Assembly: GCA_019722365.1 (NCBI GenBank)
Contig: JADFUC010001688.1
Location: 114,160-178,159, forward strand
Length of the DNA: 64,000 nt
From: Lithospermum erythrorhizon
Lineage: Eukaryota; Streptophyta; Magnoliopsida; Boraginales; Boraginaceae
Direction: 5' to 3'
This document shows, in pieces, positions 11,049 through 25,773 of the stretch. The translations under genes and the position numbers were made by a program. Each line of letters begins with the position of its first letter. Positions within the stretch are counted from its first letter, which is position 1. The notes beneath the pieces were generated by a model. It worked only from the letters and a program-made list of their open reading frames with translations, ran no database searches and was not told the DNA's origin.

Positions 11049-13235
11049 AGGTGGTCGATTCGCTCTGTTGAATGATGACTCAGTTTTCATCTTCGTTATA
11101 TCAAGTTAGCCCTAAATCTATTTACATTGTTGGCCATTCAGTTTGGCAATGTAAGATACTTCGCTGTTTCTCTGATCATGATTAATAAAGTTGTGTTGTT
11201 TGTGTTGTCACAATCAAACTTAAACATATGCTGGACCGTGTTGTCCGTATCCTCGTTTCGAATGTTTGGAAGATACTTCTTGCCTTCTCTGGGTTCCAAT
11301 TTTTGTAGCTACAATACCATCCATGTACTTCAACTGTTCTTCTTTGGTCCTCCACCAATTATTTCTCTGTAAACTCTTGTCGACACGTCGTTAAAAGGCA
11401 ATGGCACTGACTTGGAAAGCCCTGTAGCGACCAGCATTGTTTTGATGCTCATACTTCATCCTGGGGCTGGGAACATGAACAAAGATAATGTCCTTCTCTT
11501 TTACCCCATTGCCTCCAATTGTATAAGGAAGAAAACAAGAAATGTGAATCTATGCCTGAAGTTCATGATCACCACAGAAGAGGCAACATAAAAAATGAAA
11601 GTTTGTAAGCACTATCTCTAGCAATACATCTTTGTCATTTGTCAATGTAGGTAAAATTTGTAAGCACAGTGTTAATTGGAACAATCAGGCCGGGAGTCAA
11701 TTATAAACACTGTGCTTGTAATAGAGGGTCAATTATTTGGTCGAATGTACTATAATGTAGACTTGTAATAAATAATTGGCCTAGTCGGACGATAGATATA
11801 CAACATTAGATTCTTCATGATCTTACAACATTTTTTACATAAATAGTTCTGATACTATTTTTATTACTTGCCGTTGGACTCGTTCGTATATTGATCTAAG
11901 GACATAATTAATTTTAAGATATATTTAATGATAATAACCATAAGGATAAAATAGACAAATGCGTAAGCGAAAAAGTGAAAGGATAACTAAAATAACCATT
12001 AAATTTAAACTAAAATGACAAATAAAAAACGGAATTACAATGAGAAATTAAGAAAAATGAATTATGAGGGGCTAACTCATACCTATACACTTCCTAAATA
12101 ATAGGGGATTTGATAACAATTCTTCTAGTTCCTCTTTATTTTTTTGTTGTCTTTCAATTCATTTCTTCATTAGTTTTTATTATAATAACCTATATACCTC
12201 AAAGTAGTTTTTTATTATAATAACCTATATACCTCAAAGTATTTATTTGAAGAAGGCTTTGGATCCGACGAAGTTGTCGGAATCCACCAAAGCCCCTTTC
12301 TCTATGTTCCATAACACATTGAAAAGGGAATAGATAGAGAGAGGCAGAAGTGATATTCATGGTTTTTTATGTTTATCGTTTTCTTCATCAGGTTCATTGA
12401 TTTCTTATTTCATGCCCCTATGCTTAAAATGGGATTGTCTTAGTTTTGTTTGGATCATTTATTTGTTTAAATATTTTGTTGTCATCTTTTCTTTTTTATT
12501 TGGATTAGGAATATTTGGTTATTTTTATTTGACATGCATGTATTTCCTTCTATTTTTTTTATAGATGGTCACATCATTTATATTTAACAAGAAACCTAAT
12601 TATATATAGTTGAGAAATACTAATTAGTACATACGGAGTAAATATTTGTAACTTTTTTGGTATTGGAAGAGAGCATAGATCCCATCACAATCTTGAGCAT
12701 TGCAAAACTAAAAATTAAATTGAACTTTGATGAATTCTTATTTTCTATATATTCTCATATGATATCTTTCATTTCGATCATCATATACATATGGGATTAT
12801 TATAGGCTCCACATAACAATAATTTGAGATTTTGGCCTCTAATTATCTATTGAAGTGCTTCGGGATAATTTAACTTACCAATTCTGGAGTTGAATAACAA
12901 GTTATGATATTAAAAAATTCATTCAACTAACACAATTATCTCTTGAAGTGCTTCTCATCTATCATGAAGTTTTAAAAAGGTCATTGCACTTCATGCATGT
13001 TGGGTCATTCGTAAATATCCTCTGTATTATATCGGGGGAAGATTCATACAATGCGACCCAGTTTTATATATATATAAAAGTGGCCAAACGAAGTAATTTT
13101 GAAAAAATTAATAGTAGTAAATTTTATTTTATTTTTCAAATTAAAATAGAAGGTGTCTCACAACTGATTGCAAATATTTTATTTTTTCATTTTTTGTCGA
13201 AGTAATAAATCGAAGTCCTTTCCCCATTACTCTAA
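11049..13235. other. CGS 3' UTR and intergenic DNA
   Basis: The first few hundred bases are the probable CGS 3' UTR. The rest is AT-rich with no supported gene. A 34-bp unit is tandemly duplicated at 12172-12240. The 5' exon of the next gene, which should encode the family's short basic N-terminus, was not found here. Confidence 0.5.
12172..12240. repeat. Two-copy 34-bp tandem duplication
   Basis: A unit beginning AGTTTTTATTATAATAACC and ending CTCAAAGT occurs twice back to back, nearly identically, which implies a recent slippage or duplication event. Confidence 0.9.
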
Positions 13236-13239
13236 CACT

Positions 13240-16200
13240 CTAATGGTGCTAAAGTCAGAAGGAAAAGCATCATTCGTATAATAAAATATAGAGGAAAAAA
13301 TGGCAAGAGGAGGACTGATATTTCTATGAGTGGATATGTTCACACAACTACTACTTGTGGTAATTCTGATTTCTCTAACTCTGAATTTCATCTTGCTCAA
13401 TGGCAATGGTACCACGACAATATTAGTCATGCTGATGGTAAGTTGGCATTGGACTTAAGGAAATATATATATAGAACATAGAGAGAGGGCTTTGGTGCAT
13501 GCTTATCAAAATATATATATATATATATATATATATCTAAAATCAAATCGACAATTATCTCAAATTATAGGTGTAAACTTGTGACAATGAGTATTATTGG
13601 AAATCGTATGTATGCAGAACTCTATAAAGAAGAAGCATGGTTTGATACTTTCAGCATTATTCATTCTGATGATGCTGATGATGATGACTTTAGAAGTGTC
13701 CATGGAGGTAACAAACTATAGCCAATATCTCAAGCATATATTTGTGTTTCTAAGTTTAGTATATATAATAAGAATTATATTTCAACTAATTTTAAGTAGC
13801 TAGAGCACAGATAGATAAGGTACAAACATTTAGCGTTTCAAATGGTTATGGTATATATGGGCACGGATCATTTGTTACATTTTTGTACGACACACTTTAA
13901 ATATTTGTTATATATTGTAACACCAATCAATACATTCCACATCTTTATTATTTTAGATCCACTTAAAGTGGAGTAAAAAAATTATAACTTAATCTTACTA
14001 TATATTTGGTTGAAATCAAATCAGTAATTAACTTTATACGATATAATGCTAATTAATGTATGCTTCCTCTAGATTTTATCCCCAACATTTCTAGTGGCAA
14101 AGTGGTTCAATATGAAACTTGCACTTGTTATGTAGACAAAAAGTGCAAGTACCAAGAATATCATGAAACCTGTCTGAAGATAGATACCAACAAAGCAGAG
14201 ATCGTTAGTTGCAAAGATGGGGTGAAGGATTTCAATGGATTTGCACCTGTTAGTGCTCAAAGCTATGACATGAAGAATCCCTCAGAAAACATGTTGATCA
14301 AGTCTGTTTTTCCTAAGTATGTTCCTTCTATGATTTGCAATGACAAAGCCTTGAGCAGTCCCAAATCTCAAATAAATAAAACGGCAGTATTCAGACTTTC
14401 CATGATGAGAACATCCTTTGAACAAGAAGATGATTATTGTAAGTTCACGATGAGAACATCCATTTATTTGATCCCATAGTATACTGAAACTGGCGCCAAT
14501 GTGGAAATAATTTGCCCAATTTGGTCCCATCTTGAGACGAAATTTGTTGCATTTTTATTCTCTAATATTTATATTATTACCAGATTATTTTTTAAGTATT
14601 AAAATATTTATAATATAATTAAAAGTGTGCAGTATGGTCTCGAAAAATAGGATCGAATGTGCAGCGTTTATTCTTTTAGGGCTAATCACTGAAATACAAC
14701 TAATCTTGAAACTTTCGTGAGCTAATCTGCCAGCTTGATGTAATTATCTTGGGTAAGTCTTGATTTCGTCCCACTATTTGAGACCAAATCGACAATTAAC
14801 TCCAAATGTTGCACTATGATCCCGAAAGTGACAAATTCATTCATATTTTGGATATTAAAAATGGGCTATATACTTGATATTTATCGTTTGGGAGCAATGT
14901 CTGACGTTGCCATAGTCAGTCTAATGCATCAAGTAACTGAAATTTTCTTGATCTGTGATAAAACAAATTTGCAATTAACCCTATTTAAGTTCCACTTCAC
15001 AGTGTATTTTCTACTTCATTCGTATCAATATATATAATTGATTGTTTGTATTAAAATTATATTAATGAAATTATTTATGCAAACTTTTTTGTTTTTGTCA
15101 CGCGATGAATTAAGACTGAAGGGTAATCATTACATTTTAGGATTGAGAATTGAAAATTTTATAAGGTCAAAATTGTAAAAATAATAGCAAAATATTACTT
15201 TCGTTTAAAACTATCAAATATTTTTATACAAAACATTTCATTTAAGCAATCGACTATATTGATAATAATTATGGAGTATTTTATAAGCTTGAGTTGAAAT
15301 CATGATCAAAGAGTGTACATCATGGCATTTTTTAGACATTAATAATCAAATATTTGTGCAGGCGAGTCCAAGAGATTTCTCTACAGACCCAAAGTAGGAC
15401 TTCTTATTCCATGTTCTTCACAAGGGAAACCAACACCCGGAACATGGTCTAAAGTTGAACCCTCGACTTTTAATGTACATGGCTTTAGTGCGTAATAAGT
15501 GGCCTTAAAGTTACCAACAGTGTTAACGTCATGATTGTCTGGGATGTTTAGATTTACTTGAAGCGCTTGGCAGTTTGGGGGCCATGTGACTTTTTGTGTG
15601 CGAAATGAGCTTAAGCTGCTTCTGATGTATTGGCCCAGAATCGAAATGCAGGTATAGTGCTCGAGCAGATTTCAAGCAATTCTCACCATATACTTCCTCC
15701 ATTTCAAAACTTCATTTCAAAAAGATTTTATTACTTTTAACTGTTATATATAATGAAATAAATTCTATTAGATTCCAAAATGACGATGTAATATTATTAC
15801 ATTACTTGTCTTCTTATATTATGAAGTAATAGATAGTGTTTTACGTTAAATTCTTTATCGATTTAGATGGCTCTTTGTAGAGACTTTATTCTGAAAACTT
15901 TAGACTATTCGATCACTTCATCATCTAAATAGGAGACTTTCAAATCTATCTATATGTTATGAATGATGGTTCAATGTGCTTAATAGAATAATTTTTCAGA
16001 CACAAAGAGAAAGTCCCTGCTCCAAAGAACTGTGCTTATATTCCAATAGGTGTTGATATGTTTGTGTGCCCAAGAAAGGTTAATCATATTGCCCAGCACT
16101 TGAATCTTCCTTCTGTTAAAGCTGATGGAAAAGTGCCTCCACTTCTCATAGTTAATATACAATTGCCTACTTATCCTGCTCCAATGTTTGTTGGTGATGC

Positions 16201-19200
16201 TGATGGGGAAGGCTTGAGCCTTGTTTTGTATTTTAAGGTTTCTGACAACTTTGAGAAAGAGGCTTCTCAACAGTTTTCAGGATAATTGTAGAGGTAAAAT
16301 TACCTCTCGGTATTCCACCCATTTTTGTTCAAGATTCTTGAAGTTTTTATTGGAAATGAAATCTCCCATGCACTTATAATTTGAATATGATGAGAAAGGA
16401 AATTTCCAAATTGAATATTTATGTGGTCACAATTGATTGATGGATAATATAAACTCGAGTATCTTATTATTAGATCTTAATTAATCAATGTAAAATTGGA
16501 TTACTCAATTTAAACTTCAATCGTATAGCGCGATATCTTTGATTATATATCGTTATATATAAATGGCGTATTTTGGTATCTTTAATTACCAATATCGTGT
16601 CGAGAGTTAGTGGTTATATTAAGCCGTTGGTTATAAATCATCAAAGCTTCTTGGCCAGCAATATCTCGAAAGGTACTTGCTCATCCCAATATGTGGTAAG
16701 GTTACCGATAATGTCATAGTAATTCTTTTATTTAATTCGAATAGCGAGATCAAAATTACAATTCGTCGTAATTAGCTCCATGTATCTATTAGATTGAATG
16801 TGAAGAAACAAATTCTCTTGTTTTACTTTTACAATATTTAATTTCTAATCATTCTCTTTTCTTGTTATTATGAGGTATATAAGTTAATTCAATTCTGGTA
16901 CTCATTTATCATTTAAGACAACTACTTGTAGTGCAGAGGTTAATTGAAGATGATAATGAAACAGTTAAAGGATTTAGAAAGGATTCAATGGTTCCATTCA
17001 GAGAAAGATTGAAGATATTGGTTGGAGTGGTTAACCAAGATGATCTTGCAACAAGTTCTACTGAAAGAAAGCTCGTTAGCTTCTTATAGGCCGCTTTTGT
17101 AGTGGCAGATTAGAAATTTTTATAAACAAATCAAATAAAAATATTATTCCGTATTTATTATTAATTAAGAAATTGAATGATTAGAAGACAAAATCATATA
17201 TATTTCCCAGTTTAAAGGAAATTATAGTACATAAAATAAGATTTCCATAAATTTAGATTATGATTCAAATGCTTCGAGCATGGTCTGGTTTTGATTTTTT
17301 AAAAATTTATTGTTATTTTTACTTTTTTTTTTTTAAATGACACATTTATATTTATATGTTTCTTTAAAAATGGCAACTGTTTACGGATCATATTGATTTA
17401 GACATTTTATGCTTAGTTAGACCAATGTAAAATTTAGGCTAATTAAATTTCTTCCTCAAGCCCATCTTTTATTTTTGATTTCTTTCGTCATTATGCAATC
17501 TTTTCGAGTTGTCTATATTTTATCTTTTAGGTTGTCTTGAAGCTTTTCAATGCTACCATTTCTTATAAGTTTTTCTTTTTAAAGGTCGTTTTTTGTTAAA
17601 AATTTAAATATTTATTTTATCACTGTTTACTTCTGTTTAAAGTATAGAGGCGCGTTTAAATATTTTCACACGTAATTCAGATAAAAGCATAAGCGGCTTC
17701 TTTGATGCAAACTTTTCTGCATGAAGTAGAGGAGGAATTTAGGATAGGCAAAAGAATGTGTCGAAGAAGAAATGAGGGGCACATTATGATATATAAATAT
17801 TTTAAATATATACTTTAATCCGTATCTTTGAGTGTAGTATTTAGGAATGAAATAATTCATTTTAAGCTGAAAAATGAATTTTAAATGTGAAAAAGCGGAG
17901 ATAGTCGAGAAATACGTGAGGCAAGTTTGAAAGGGTCATGAATTCAGAGGGCAAATTGAAAATAAAGCGAGCAACTGACTAGTGCTAAAATTATATATTT
18001 GACCCTCTACACTCTAAAATGCTAAACAGAATTCCATGCATTGTCTAACATGACATAGCTATGTGATATTTATTTCGAGATATTTCTTATAACGTAAATT
18101 TGAGGTGTGTGTGTTTGTTTAAGAAATGAAATTGAAAGAAAATTGAAATTTTAAAAGTGTATATATGTTACAGTACTTATTAAGTTTTACTTCAATTACG
18201 TAGTTGAAACAAGCACACCTTTTTAAATTAAAGATTTGCGTAGTTGGTGATTTGAATAGAATTTCATGAGCTTCTGAATAACTATTCTATATATGGAATC
18301 CTTAAATATTGATATAGAAATTCTTATTGGATATAGGGGGAAAGTTATATGGAGATTGATCTTGATATTCATCGCTTTAGCTACATAGCTAGAAAAGGGC
18401 TAGATGCATTTCGAGATCGACTCGGGAATGGTATATTAGATTTGGGATTGACAATTCAGGTACATTCTCTTTCTTATTCTTAAATCAAATGTCTTGATGT
18501 TACAAGTTCAAATATTTAATTAATTTAACTCTTGAATAAAATTGTGTTTTAAGGGATTATTGAATTAGAGTTGGATTGTTTTAAAGGGACTAGATTTGAT
18601 AATAATCTGGAGGTCATTTTTGGGCTGATTTAAAATTAAATTAGAGTATTAAAAAGATCATATTTAAAATTAAAATCAAATATAAATTGATATAGCGATA
18701 TATCTGCTTAAACTAATGGAGAATTTTATTCAAATGATTTGTCGGATTAATTTTAGGAAGCAGATTTTAGCAACAGCCAGGAAAATTGAGTACGGCGGAG
18801 TTTTTGATGAATTTAAATGAAAGATTAATTGTAAAATAAGTTTGCTTACAGTATAACTCTCAAATTAAATATTGATAAATATGATATAAACGTAAATTCA
18901 TTTACTCTAATTAAAATGGAATAGTTTAGAGGCTTTCAGGAGCGAAAGAATATCTGGAATCTTGTAAATCATAACATATGTTTCCGGCTATCCTTTAATT
19001 TGTACATGAAATTATTTGATCCTTTGATTTTGAAGATTTTTTTTTTTTCTCTCTAAATACACTTAATCTAAAAGTAGCAAATTCTTAAAAATTTATACAG
19101 GCTCAGAAACCAGAAGAGTTGCCCGAAAGAGTGCTTTGTTGTCTCAGATTGAACAAGATTGATTTTGTTAATCATGGTCAAATACCAACAATTATGACTA

Positions 19201-19235
19201 CCGGTGACATGGGATCTAAAGACACATTTGTGTGA
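13240..19235 (+). CDS. DUF1336 / EDR2 C-terminal domain protein, frame-broken
   Basis: Homologous to plant DUF1336 proteins (EDR2-C domain; CW14-like in Arabidopsis). Probable exons: about 13240-13437 ([21 protein letters not shown]), 13618-13707 (acidic [13 protein letters not shown]), 14073-14438, 15362-15487 ([17 protein letters not shown]), 16001-16293 ([32 protein letters not shown]), 16932 to about 17090 ([20 protein letters not shown]), 18337-18459 ([20 protein letters not shown]), 19101-19235 ([19 protein letters not shown], stop TGA). It is broken in three places. The 15487/16001 junction loses frame. One extra T in the TTTT run at 16274-16277 puts a stop into the FQD segment. Exon 6 stops early at 17087, losing the family's short segment before the MEIDLD exon. 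The first exon was not found. EDR2 is a lipid-binding negative regulator of cell death, but this subgroup's function is not established. Either a recent pseudogene or homopolymer misreads. Confidence 0.8.
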
Positions 19236-22035
19236 TGTATCATATATGCAATTTAAATTCAGATAAAATTATATTAAAATTCTATATTTTCAAAACTTGT
19301 ATCCTCTATCCAATTTCAATTCCATCTTTTATACTTCAAGCAAACAAACTATGTACAGAGTTCAAATTTTCAAATCTCGAATACACACTAATACTGGCAG
19401 ATCTTGTCCGCAGCCTTCTCACAAAAGAAGCAAAGCTACACTAATACTTTCAGTATAATATTTACTTTTGTTTAATATTTGATCGCTTATCAGAGCCCTC
19501 ATTTTTGATAGTTTAGGCGTGAGCATAGTCGGATCCAGCGCACCATTTAGCACTTTGATTTTTTTTTATATCATTTATAGATGATCATGATGATGAAAAC
19601 AAACATAGATACCCATTTTTAATTGAAGGTCTTTTTGTTGAATTTTGTTAGCAGTTGTTTGTATTGATATAGTCCTTGATTTTTTCTTAGTTTGATATGT
19701 TTGGATGTATTATGATATATGGGATTTAAAGATGTTTAATTGGAGTAGAAGAATACAAATGTATAGAGATGATATAGTTGGGTTGGGTATAAGTGTTGGT
19801 TTGAGCTAAAATGTGTTGTTTAAAATTTGTGTGAAATAATGTGTTTCACCAGAGAATTTAGACCGCTTTTTTAATAGATATGGCGTAAAACTCAATAGTT
19901 AGTATTTAGAAGTACTACATTATATTTCATTCCAAATTTATATTATCCCTAAGGTAATTTTTTTTAAGTACAATATTTTTTAAAAAAAAATTATTGGACT
20001 GAAATGCTAGTAGAATGAATCTAGTATTTGTTGTAAATCAGTGGATAAATTTATTTTGTTTGATTAATTAATGGATGTGCTCCTGATCGTAAAAAATTTC
20101 TAAACTTAGCGATCAAATTTGAATAAAGACTAAATTTATTCTTCATATAATTTCCATGATAAACATACTAATTCAAAATCACTAATTGTTTAATGCGGTA
20201 GAAATTAATTATCTTCTTGCTCTTTAAAAATCATTACACTTAATATTTCCTTTTGCATTGTTAACTACCAAAATCTTTAAAAATTATTACATGTATTTCA
20301 CTGTACATACTCACGTTCGTAGAACTTACAAGTATTTTCAAACGTTTCTTTAAAGCTATAATGACAACTAAAAAAAATCGAAGGGAGTATTTAGATTCTA
20401 AATTATAGATTTTTAACGGTGGGGGAGTTGTGGATAAACTTGTTTTGGTTGATTGTGATGAAAATATTAGGTTAAAAATGGCGTCGTTATGGCCTACGGT
20501 TGAAAAAATCGAGATAAAGCGATGTTTTTAAAAAAATTGCCTTTACACCACGGTTGGACTCTGATCGACTATGGCGTGATCTCTTAAAAGCGATGTTGGG
20601 GTTTTTGTGTTAATATTTACATTTTGTGTTAATATGGATCATTTATCCAAATGTAAGTGACACATTCTCATTAACTATGAAGTGAATTTTTTAAAATTAT
20701 AGAATTTTTATATTAAAATCAAAATATTTATCATCCTTAAATCGATATGTTATGTACGACAACATGGTCACATGTATTGCCAATAAGACGGATAATTCGA
20801 ACTATCTTGTTGTACTATCCCGCCCCTTTAAGGTTGTCGGCCGGAGAATTTGAATGTCCAGGTACTTGACAACTGCTTCGATTCTTATGTGATGCGACTC
20901 GGTATAAAGTATTGTTAAATCTTGCAGAAGCGGCTAACTTAATTAGTCGATAAAAGCTGCATACATGGAATAGCAGATTTAAAAATTCAACTCATTTATA
21001 TATTTTACATTTTTTTATGGATAAATTAATAAATGTCAGATATCATTACAGGCAAATATCACATAGAATAGTAATTTTTGAAATGCTTAAAGTAGTATTT
21101 TAAATGTGTAATATAACAACTCAACAGCAGATACTTAGCCAAAAATCACTCAAAATTAAGAATAGGGCCTCGTACTCTCAAAATTAAAAAGTCGGTGATA
21201 CAAAATTAGAAGGTATGTTCCCAATATTTCAAAAGAGAGCTTTCATGAAATAGTCGTTGTTTTGAATCTATTTGGATTTTAAGCATATTAAAAATTAAAT
21301 GAAGACATTATTTCTTTGATAGTTATTTAATTGAGGGTTTTTCATTTGATTTCGTGATTTTTAAGTTAATTCAAGTTAAAAGGTTAGTTGAAAACACCCT
21401 TAAGGTGATGTTATTGTTAACAGAGTAGTTTTTATAATAATCCTCCAAATTAAAAATTAGCTTTATATTTTGAACCACCATCTCGGAATCATAAATCCGC
21501 TCTGATAGACCTAAAGTAACAAACTCCTATAGCCTTAATTACACGTAACTTGATCACGTAACTTTATCTTGATAATATTTGAGTTCACCATTTAAAAAGT
21601 CAACAATAAGAACTATTGGAAGGCGATATCTTTTCGAAATGGAAGGAGTGTAATTTATTTCCTATTGGGGCTGCTTCTTGATTAAGCATTAGAAAATGTT
21701 AATGGTAATTGTAATGATTTGAGGTGAAGTTACAAATTTCTGCACTAAATAATGAACAATCCTTTAATAATTGACTGTGATAAAGAGTACAGAATAGATG
21801 ATCCACAGTCGTTATGTGGCCATTAGAAAGGTAAGATTACAAATACGGTATTAACTTTGAGGAAAGGATAATTATGATGATATGTTTGATTATATTCTTT
21901 TGCTAAAAGTTGAACTTATTACAAAGTATAAGTATCGTTCTTGATTTGGGATCGAGTTAGTTGTTTTTTTAGCAGGTGGAATGTAACTTCTGACTCCGCC
22001 ACTACTCTATAATTCATCATCTATCTGTGTTGATT
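19236..22035. other. AT-rich intergenic DNA with MITE-like ends
   Basis: No supported gene. GGGAGTATTTAG near 20385 and GGAAGGAGTGTA near 21639 look like single right-hand ends of Stowaway-type MITEs, but matching left ends were not found. The 5' end of the next gene should lie near the right edge. Confidence 0.4.
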
Positions 22036-22041
22036 GCTTCA

Positions 22042-25000
22042 GATTTACCAAATTACAATGTGAGTGAACCCACACCTTTTGATTCCCAGGCTAGAAACGC
22101 GTTTTTGGAATCCGATCCTTTAATGTGAGTCTCTACCACTGATTTCACTTGCAATACTAGAACATCTCATGGTTAATATGCACAATTTTCAGTTTTCCCT
22201 AGGTAGTATAGTAATCAAGAAATTTTGAATCTTTCGAGTTGTGATAGAGTGTGATATCTAATTGAAATTTCCTTTCCAGAAGTTTCTTTTGTTTTTTGGG
22301 TGATGTTCTCTGATACTCCCATTTATCGATTATTTATTCCACACAGTGATGAAGTAGGGTTTGTTCACCCCTCCCAGTTTTTGGTCCTCAATGAAGAGGC
22401 CGGTAATGGTGATCAGCCTCAAACCAAAAACATATCTGAGATGCCCAGTGGCTCAGATGCTAATGCTTCTGGTAATTTTTGGAATAGAGATCATAAGTTA
22501 GGTATATCGACAGGAGTTTTGCTCCCGTTATACAATGCCGCCAAGCAAGCATTCATAGAAGCAGTGGAGCGATATAAGAAGGAACTTAAAGAAGAATATG
22601 GAGAAGATAGTGTATCAGCTAGTTTCTTGAACTCCTTGGATTGTCCGGAAAATGATGTCATGAAGCATAGTCGAGCACTTTTGTTGTTAAGCAGTGATTT
22701 TGGCACTGCATGGAATAGCAGGTTTTGTGATACCACCTTACGTTTCTTTTTCATAACCTCTCCCTCTCTGACTTTGTTGATTATTAAGGTGTTTGTTAGC
22801 TATTGATGTTCGCGAAAAGATACTTGTATATATTATCAGGGCATATGGAGAACATATATTTCATTAGGCCAAATTTATATTGTTTGATACCTTCTCTTAA
22901 ATATGCATACTATGTTTATCCACCCATCAAATTCACAGATCAGTTCAAATATGATCAGTTAATAATAAGAAGAAAAGGTTGTGCAGGAGGTTACAAGTAA
23001 ATTGAATTCTGTGAATTGATAATAAATTGTAGAAGTATGTAATTAAAATTTTACAATGTATGCTATAGTGCTATAGTTTCAATATGATAAGTAGTTTGAG
23101 CAGCGGACGGAGTTGACCTGATCCCATATAGAGTGGTTGATAGTTTGATACATACATTCAGAGTTTTATTTGGCACAAGTAGACCGAGTGCTATTTTGCT
23201 TATGTTTTGAATGACTTGATTTGGTCAACGATTACTTTATGTTAACAACAATTAGTCAAGCTTTAGTGCAATGACTTATTTTTGTGAATTTATATGTGGT
23301 AATACATTGGAAATCCTGAAGTTCACTTTTCTCTGCTCATAGGAAGCAAATAGTCTCAAAGAAGCAACAACTTGCAATGTTTGTAGATGAGCTTCACTTA
23401 TCAAAGTTGATTCTTTCATATTCTCCAAAAAGTGAACGGGCATGGAGCCATAGGTAATTTACTTGCCCGTTTTCTGTACTTCAATGCGCAACTTCCATGA
23501 TAATACATTGTGTTGTTATTACTAGTTAGTGCATTTAATTTATTTTCCATTTTGCACCAACAGAGTTATGGGTAATTTTTGTAGGTGTTTCCATTATTTT
23601 TATCCTTTTTACTTCTCAGAGAAAAAGGGGAGGGGTTGTGGTCATTCCATTTGTATGCATTGTGTAAATCGAGTCCGTTTGTTTTGACTTTTTGTAACTG
23701 TTTCTTTAAATTACTGAAGCCAAAATTTCTGATAGGAGGTGGGCAATCAAGATAATTTCCAGGAAGTTTGTAAATCTGCAAGAGATTGTAGAAGAAGAAT
23801 CCGAGCTAGTGAAAGGACTGGCTGAGGTTAGATTTCAGATTACAAATGGTTTAATATATTACCTAGTCGTTATGGAAGTTTCCATTTTTATATTACAAAT
23901 ACACTTCTGTCGTAGTGAGCTGTCACTGATAGCATACAGATGTATCTTGGCGTACATCATGTCAATGATTTACAATTTTTATTTAGTTTCTGCTAATATC
24001 ATTCTTCCTTTTCGTGCAGAGGTCCAAAATGAACTATCGTGCATGGAATCACCGTTGCTGGTTAGTTTCTTACATGAGTAGAGGTCAGGTCAGACAGAGC
24101 CTAATGAACCATATTTCTTGCTCTTATCTTTTTCTTTTGTATTGTGACTTTATGAATCCTAGAATGAGTTGGATTCTGGTTATTGTTTCTGATCCTTGAA
24201 TAAATTTATAGCAAGAAAGAATAAATCTTATTCGATGAAAGGTGTTAACCAATTAATAGATGGGCCTTGAAATTATGTATATTTGATGCATTGAAGCTCA
24301 ACTGGCATATTTCTTTATGTTAATAGGTGTAATCTGTTGGGTTTTATTTTATAATTGAATAGCTTCTTGTTATCAGATCCTACATGAGTTACGCAAATCC
24401 AAGGACTGGGCTGGACTTAATGTTGCTGATAGCTCTTGCTTTCACTACCGTGCAGTGAGTCTTTCCCCTTTTCTTGTCTAACATCTACTAGCTTCAGAAG
24501 AAATTATCGTTTTGCACATATTTTATAGTCTAGTTAAATGAATAGTTCATCTAATGTTTACTTTTCAATTATATTAAATATATTAGCATCCGAACTACTA
24601 TATAAGCTCTTAATAACACTACGCTTCTCATCTTGTTAATTTGTCCATGGAAAACCCAGAGATAAACCTGTCACATAAGATTAGGATTAATATTAAGCTT
24701 TTTTTTACAGCGTCTGTTGCTTTGGCTGCTAGATCATGTTGGAAACTGCAATCAGGATGCTAACTTTGGAGTAGAACTTTATCTAGTGTGGAAGGTATCA
24801 TGTGTTATTTCTCATAGTCCTTTCTCAAGTTCTTTTGAGGATATATGTTCTACAAATTTGTTGTGTACTTTATGCAATTGATTTTTCCAAATATAATCAG
24901 AAAGACTAAAGGAGGAGATGAATGAAGAGAGGAGAAGGAGATATTTATAAGCTTGAAAGAGAGCATTATTTTCTTATACTCCGTATTATGCAAGTCATTG

Positions 25001-25773
25001 ATGTATTCAATCGGACTTTTGAGAATTAATTATTTGGCAGGAGGAGCTTAATTGGGTTGAGGGGCTGATAAAGCGTTATATAGGGAGAGAGGTATGGTTT
25101 AGTCCCCCCCAAGGGAGGTCAGTTTTAAATGTCCTTGATCTCTCAGAAACCAATCACAATATCTTCAGAAGTGAAGATATTAGTGCAATTTTCTATAATG
25201 TTCGACAATGCAAAAGGCTTCAACAATGCAAAGGGCTTCAACAATGCAAAGGGCTTACTAGCTTTCACTATGCTTAAGCCATTAATGCTATTATGCTAAC
25301 ATTGGGCTCTTGTCTTGTAGGCTTTATGGCTTCATCGACGCTTCCTTTCCGTTTGCTGGATAAATCATTTTGCAACTCTTTCTCTTAACGCACCAGGCCA
25401 TGACATTGATAAGAGTCTCTTGACTCATGATACCGATATATTCATAAGCAATGAGCTACAACTTTTTCAATCTTGCACGGTTATTCCTGATAACAACTTT
25501 GAGGACTATAAAGCGCAAGCAACTTATGCTGCCACATATATCATGTGGCTCATGAAGGTATTCATTAGTAGTGCTTGATATTGGTTTCCAATTGATCGAT
25601 GAATCAATTAATGCCCATCTTTTATTGAAGTGTTTTATTCTTGTTTCTGTATTCAGCAAGTTCCGGAGTTTCCGAAGGTGGAGGCTAGCAAACTAAACAT
25701 TCTGTTGAAAGAGCTATGCCCTGAGAAGTCCACCATCTGGGATGGTTTGATATCATTATGTGGAAATATATAG
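22042..25773 (+). CDS. Protein prenyltransferase alpha subunit repeat protein (PTAR1-like), 10 exons
   Basis: Alpha-subunit-type protein with PPTA repeats, resembling PTAR1, the alpha partner in the animal geranylgeranyltransferase-III complex; the plant role is not established. Exons: about 22042-22124, 22347-22721, 23343-23453, 23736-23826, 24020-24088, 24377-24454, 24711-24794, 25041-25091, 25321-25557, 25657-25773. All join in frame with GT-AG sites to TAG at 25771. Diagnostic segments: ESDPL joined to IDEVGFVHPSQF across intron 1, then SERAWSHRRWAI, MNYRAWNHRCWLV, LRKSKDWAGLNVADSSCFHYR and ALWLHRRFLSVCW (W-x-H-R motifs of PPTA repeats). From the first placed exon the product is about 430 residues. 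The start is unresolved: the first exon's frame is open back to a TGA at 21991 without an ATG, so a further 5' exon or a lost start codon is likely. Confidence 0.88.
25206..25257. repeat. Three-copy 17-18 bp tandem repeat in a PTAR1-like intron
   Basis: A unit containing CAATGCAAAGGGCTTCAA is repeated three times in the intron before the ninth exon. Nearly perfect, non-coding. Confidence 0.9.

Noticed and set aside
22491..22754. 87-codon minus-strand ORF
   Set aside because: Antisense to the large second exon of the PTAR1-like gene.
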